DNA from: CAYWRO01 sp964460345
GTDB taxonomy: Bacteria; Planctomycetota; Phycisphaerae; Phycisphaerales; UBA1924
DNA length: 7,729 nucleotides
Assembly: GCA_964460345.1 (NCBI GenBank)
Contig: CAYWRO010000118.1
Location: 1-7,729, forward strand
Direction of reading: 5' to 3'
Below the pieces are notes generated by a model. It ran no database searches and had not been told where the DNA came from. It saw only the letters and a list, made by a program, of their open reading frames with translations. Both the position numbers and the translations under genes were made by a program. Positions 7,001-7,729 of this stretch are shown piece after piece; the stretch's first letter is position 1, and every line of letters begins with the position of its first letter.

Positions 7001-7658
7001 GGTTCTCATTCCGCAGCGCATCGATGATGGACAGGGGGTTCAGGCCGCGCTGCGCGACCGCGGTCGGATCGAGCAGCACGCGGACCTCGCGGTCGCGTCC
7101 GCCGTAGATGTTCACCTCGGCGACGCCGTCGATGCGTTCGAGGTACGGCTTCACCTCCTTGTCCATCGCGTAGAAGATCGTCGTGATGTCGAAGTCCGGG
7201 TGCTTGTGCCGCGCCTCGGGCTTCACATCGATGATGATCCAGGCGATGGCGTTCTCCGCCGCGCCTTCGGCCGCCTTGATGAACGGCTCCTCGACTTCTT
7301 CGGGATAGTCCGGCACCTGTCGCAGGGCGTCAGAGACGTCCTGCATCGCGCGGTCGATGTCCTTGTCAAGGTAGAACTCGAGCGTGATCTCCGCCGTGCC
7401 TTCGCGGCTGATCGACCGCATCGACTTGAGGCCGGAGATGTTCTTGAGGCGCTTCTCCTGCTCACGCGTGATCTCGTCGACGATCTCGCTGGGGCTGCGG
7501 CCCGGCCACTCGGTGGTGATCGTGATCTGCGGCCGGTCGACGGTGGGCGTGAGCTGGATCGGGATTGCGCCCAGGCCGATCAGGCCGAACATCACCAGGA
7601 GGATCACGCCGACCGTGACCGTGACGGGCTTGCTGATTGCGTATCGAACAACGTCCAT
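4059..7658 (-). CDS. RND-superfamily inner-membrane efflux transporter (AcrB/HAE-like)
   Basis: This 1199-residue protein is the proton-driven inner-membrane subunit of a probable tripartite efflux pump. TM1 is about 13-31, and the first periplasmic porter loop (about 32-345) includes the porter signature WPGRSPSEIVDEIT. TM2-TM6 span about 352-500; TM4 carries GMVVDNAIVVLENIYRH (412-428). TM7 is about 552-574 and the second periplasmic loop about 575-910. After it come two hydrophobic segments (about 921-948 and 953-975), then the usual TM8 region FIWALVVTYLLMAALFESF, TM10 with GVVVNNAILIV (1057-1067), and TM11-TM12 to about 1155. By alignment to AcrB, D407 is kept (D416) and R971 is kept (R1098), while D408 is N417, K940 is N1061 and T978 is S1105. 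The C-terminal tail (1160-1199) is Pro/Ala/Glu-rich and cytosolic. AcrB has 1049 residues, so this protein is long. The gene starts 3 bases after the upstream stop codon, with GAAGG 10 bases before the ATG, suggesting coupled translation. The substrate cannot be inferred. Confidence 0.95.
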   Translation of the reverse strand: MDVVRYAISKPVTVTVGVILLVMFGLIGLGAIPIQLTPTVDRPQITITTEWPGRSPSEIVDEITREQEKRLKNISGLKSMRSISREGTAEITLEFYLDKDIDRAMQDVSDALRQVPDYPEEVEEPFIKAAEGAAENAIAWIIIDVKPEARHKHPDFDITTIFYAMDKEVKPYLERIDGVAEVNIYGGRDREVRVLLDPTAVAQRGLNPLSIIDALRNENRNVSGGTSAEGKRDYRIRVVGKFEREEDILDTVIAYRDGKPVYVRDVGTVEIGHVKQRGFVRSMGVPCLAMNVIRQTDANVVDVMEDLRARLDEVQANILPNLDPSVGDDLRLRQVYDETTYIESAISLVTQNLYIGGGIAALVLLLFLRSVVSTGVIALAIPISVIGTFLLLLAMGRTLNVISLAGLAFAVGMVVDNAIVVLENIYRHLQQGVRPMEAAYRGGKEVWGAILASSLTTIAVFIPVLTIQEEAGQLFRDISLAMAGAVALSLMVSITVIPTACSRWLRPPPSHEAPLLTAWHSLFGLAGLFGNVVNRFAGSVRWMMGGWRGATIRPAVILVMTAISIVGALVLMPPLDYLPAGNRNLVFGGLLIPPGLSVREQVDYAERIEAQITPYAEANINDPASVASLPPIPRGWGPNSGLAPFDPVPVGDFFIGAFQGGMFIGANSQDEQVVIPVGQLLTNAMNTIPDSFGGASQTSLFGGGVGGGNTIDLEISGPRLDRVVAAASEMMNTAVGLYTYGNVSPDPSNYNLQEQEWRIRLTRQGRELGLTTADLGTAVRALFDGAYAGEMILDGDTADIVLLPKGGRLDYREQMAEIPLATRSGRIVPADTVAEIVSGLAPQQIQRIEELPSVTLRIRPPAGRALEEVMNEIREQIIAPAEQAGLVDSTMRVRLEGTAAKLDEVNASLFGRPTGPASSTHLTLGVLAVFIVSAGALGLAGFVIWRSVNRGELKLLYGAAGAVLLGVVLALLAWTITVEPQLLTARFIWALVVTYLLMAALFESFLYPFVIMFSVPLAVVGGFAGLAMVHWYTVRDPTIAPQQLDVLTMLGFVILIGVVVNNAILIVHQALNFMRGEAETEEPPMPAHAAIERSIATRIRPIFMSTTTSVGGMLPLILFPGAGSEMYRGLGSVVVGGMLVSTMFTLVLVPLMFSLVLDMGAGLKTALRRTPPGPKPQSGRGGREPAADAPATEPEPALA

Positions 7659-7661
7659 GGT

Positions 7662-7729
7662 TTATTCGCCTTCGTTGCCGGCCGGAGCGTCCATCGAGGC
7701 CGGCGCGCCCGCATCCGGGGCGGGGGTGG
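7662..7729 (-). CDS. C-terminal end of an upstream gene, probably the periplasmic adaptor (membrane fusion protein) of the RND pump; partial
   Basis: Only the last 21 codons are in the window, reading TPAPDAGAPASMDAPAGNEGE before a TAA stop. The stop is followed by ACC and then the ATG of the RND gene. The tail is Ala/Pro-rich and carries no diagnostic motif. The assignment rests on position: HlyD/AcrA-type adaptors are commonly encoded directly upstream of their RND partner, and many end in low-complexity tails. The reading frame was chosen because it is the one that stops just before the RND start. An outer-membrane factor or a regulator is the alternative. Confidence 0.5.
   Translation of the reverse strand, partial: TPAPDAGAPASMDAPAGNEGE

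Noticed and set aside
1..7729. Mobile element, CRISPR array, prophage or defence system
   Set aside because: There are no transposase, integrase or phage genes, no regularly spaced repeats and no terminal inverted repeats. Base composition looks uniform across the window.

Overview
This is a GC-rich, densely coding window with the gene style of a Gram-negative-type bacterium. A member of the Planctomycetota, perhaps Phycisphaerae, is my best guess. The guess rests on protein style: a signal-peptide protein with secretin-type N domains and a polyglycine tail, an M28 peptidase fused to a PDZ domain, and an RND pump. No rRNA or other marker gene is present, so the taxonomy is inference only.

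Layout. (1) Positions 1-392, minus strand: the N-terminal third-or-less of glycine dehydrogenase (glycine cleavage P protein, gcvP), cut by the window edge. (2) About 393-765: divergent intergenic region with a small set of competing hairpins, no recognisable glycine riboswitch and no convincing promoter boxes. (3) 766-2769, plus strand: an exported zinc peptidase of family M28 with a PA insert and a C-terminal PDZ domain. (4) 2770-2915: convergent junction with a 12-bp direct repeat and a strong bidirectional intrinsic terminator. (5) 2916-3884, minus strand: an exported protein with a secretin N0-like region, an acidic linker and a 22-residue polyglycine C-terminus, but no secretin barrel. 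(6) 3885-4058: leader of that gene, with a hairpin touching its ribosome binding site. (7) 4059-7658, minus strand: a 1199-residue RND-family inner-membrane transporter. (8) 7662-7729, minus strand: the last 21 codons of an upstream gene, probably the periplasmic adaptor of the same pump, ending 3 bases before the RND start.

How the genes fit together. The RND gene and the gene upstream of it form a tightly coupled operon running leftward. The secretin-like gene lies 174 bases downstream on the same strand and may be co-transcribed or have its own promoter. The peptidase and the secretin-like gene converge on a shared terminator. gcvP and the peptidase are divergent and functionally unrelated (one-carbon/glycine metabolism against extracytoplasmic proteolysis). 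I see no mobile element, CRISPR array, RNA gene or defence system. The most unusual features are an extra two-helix membrane insertion in the RND pump, its altered proton-relay residues, and the codon-varied polyglycine tail.
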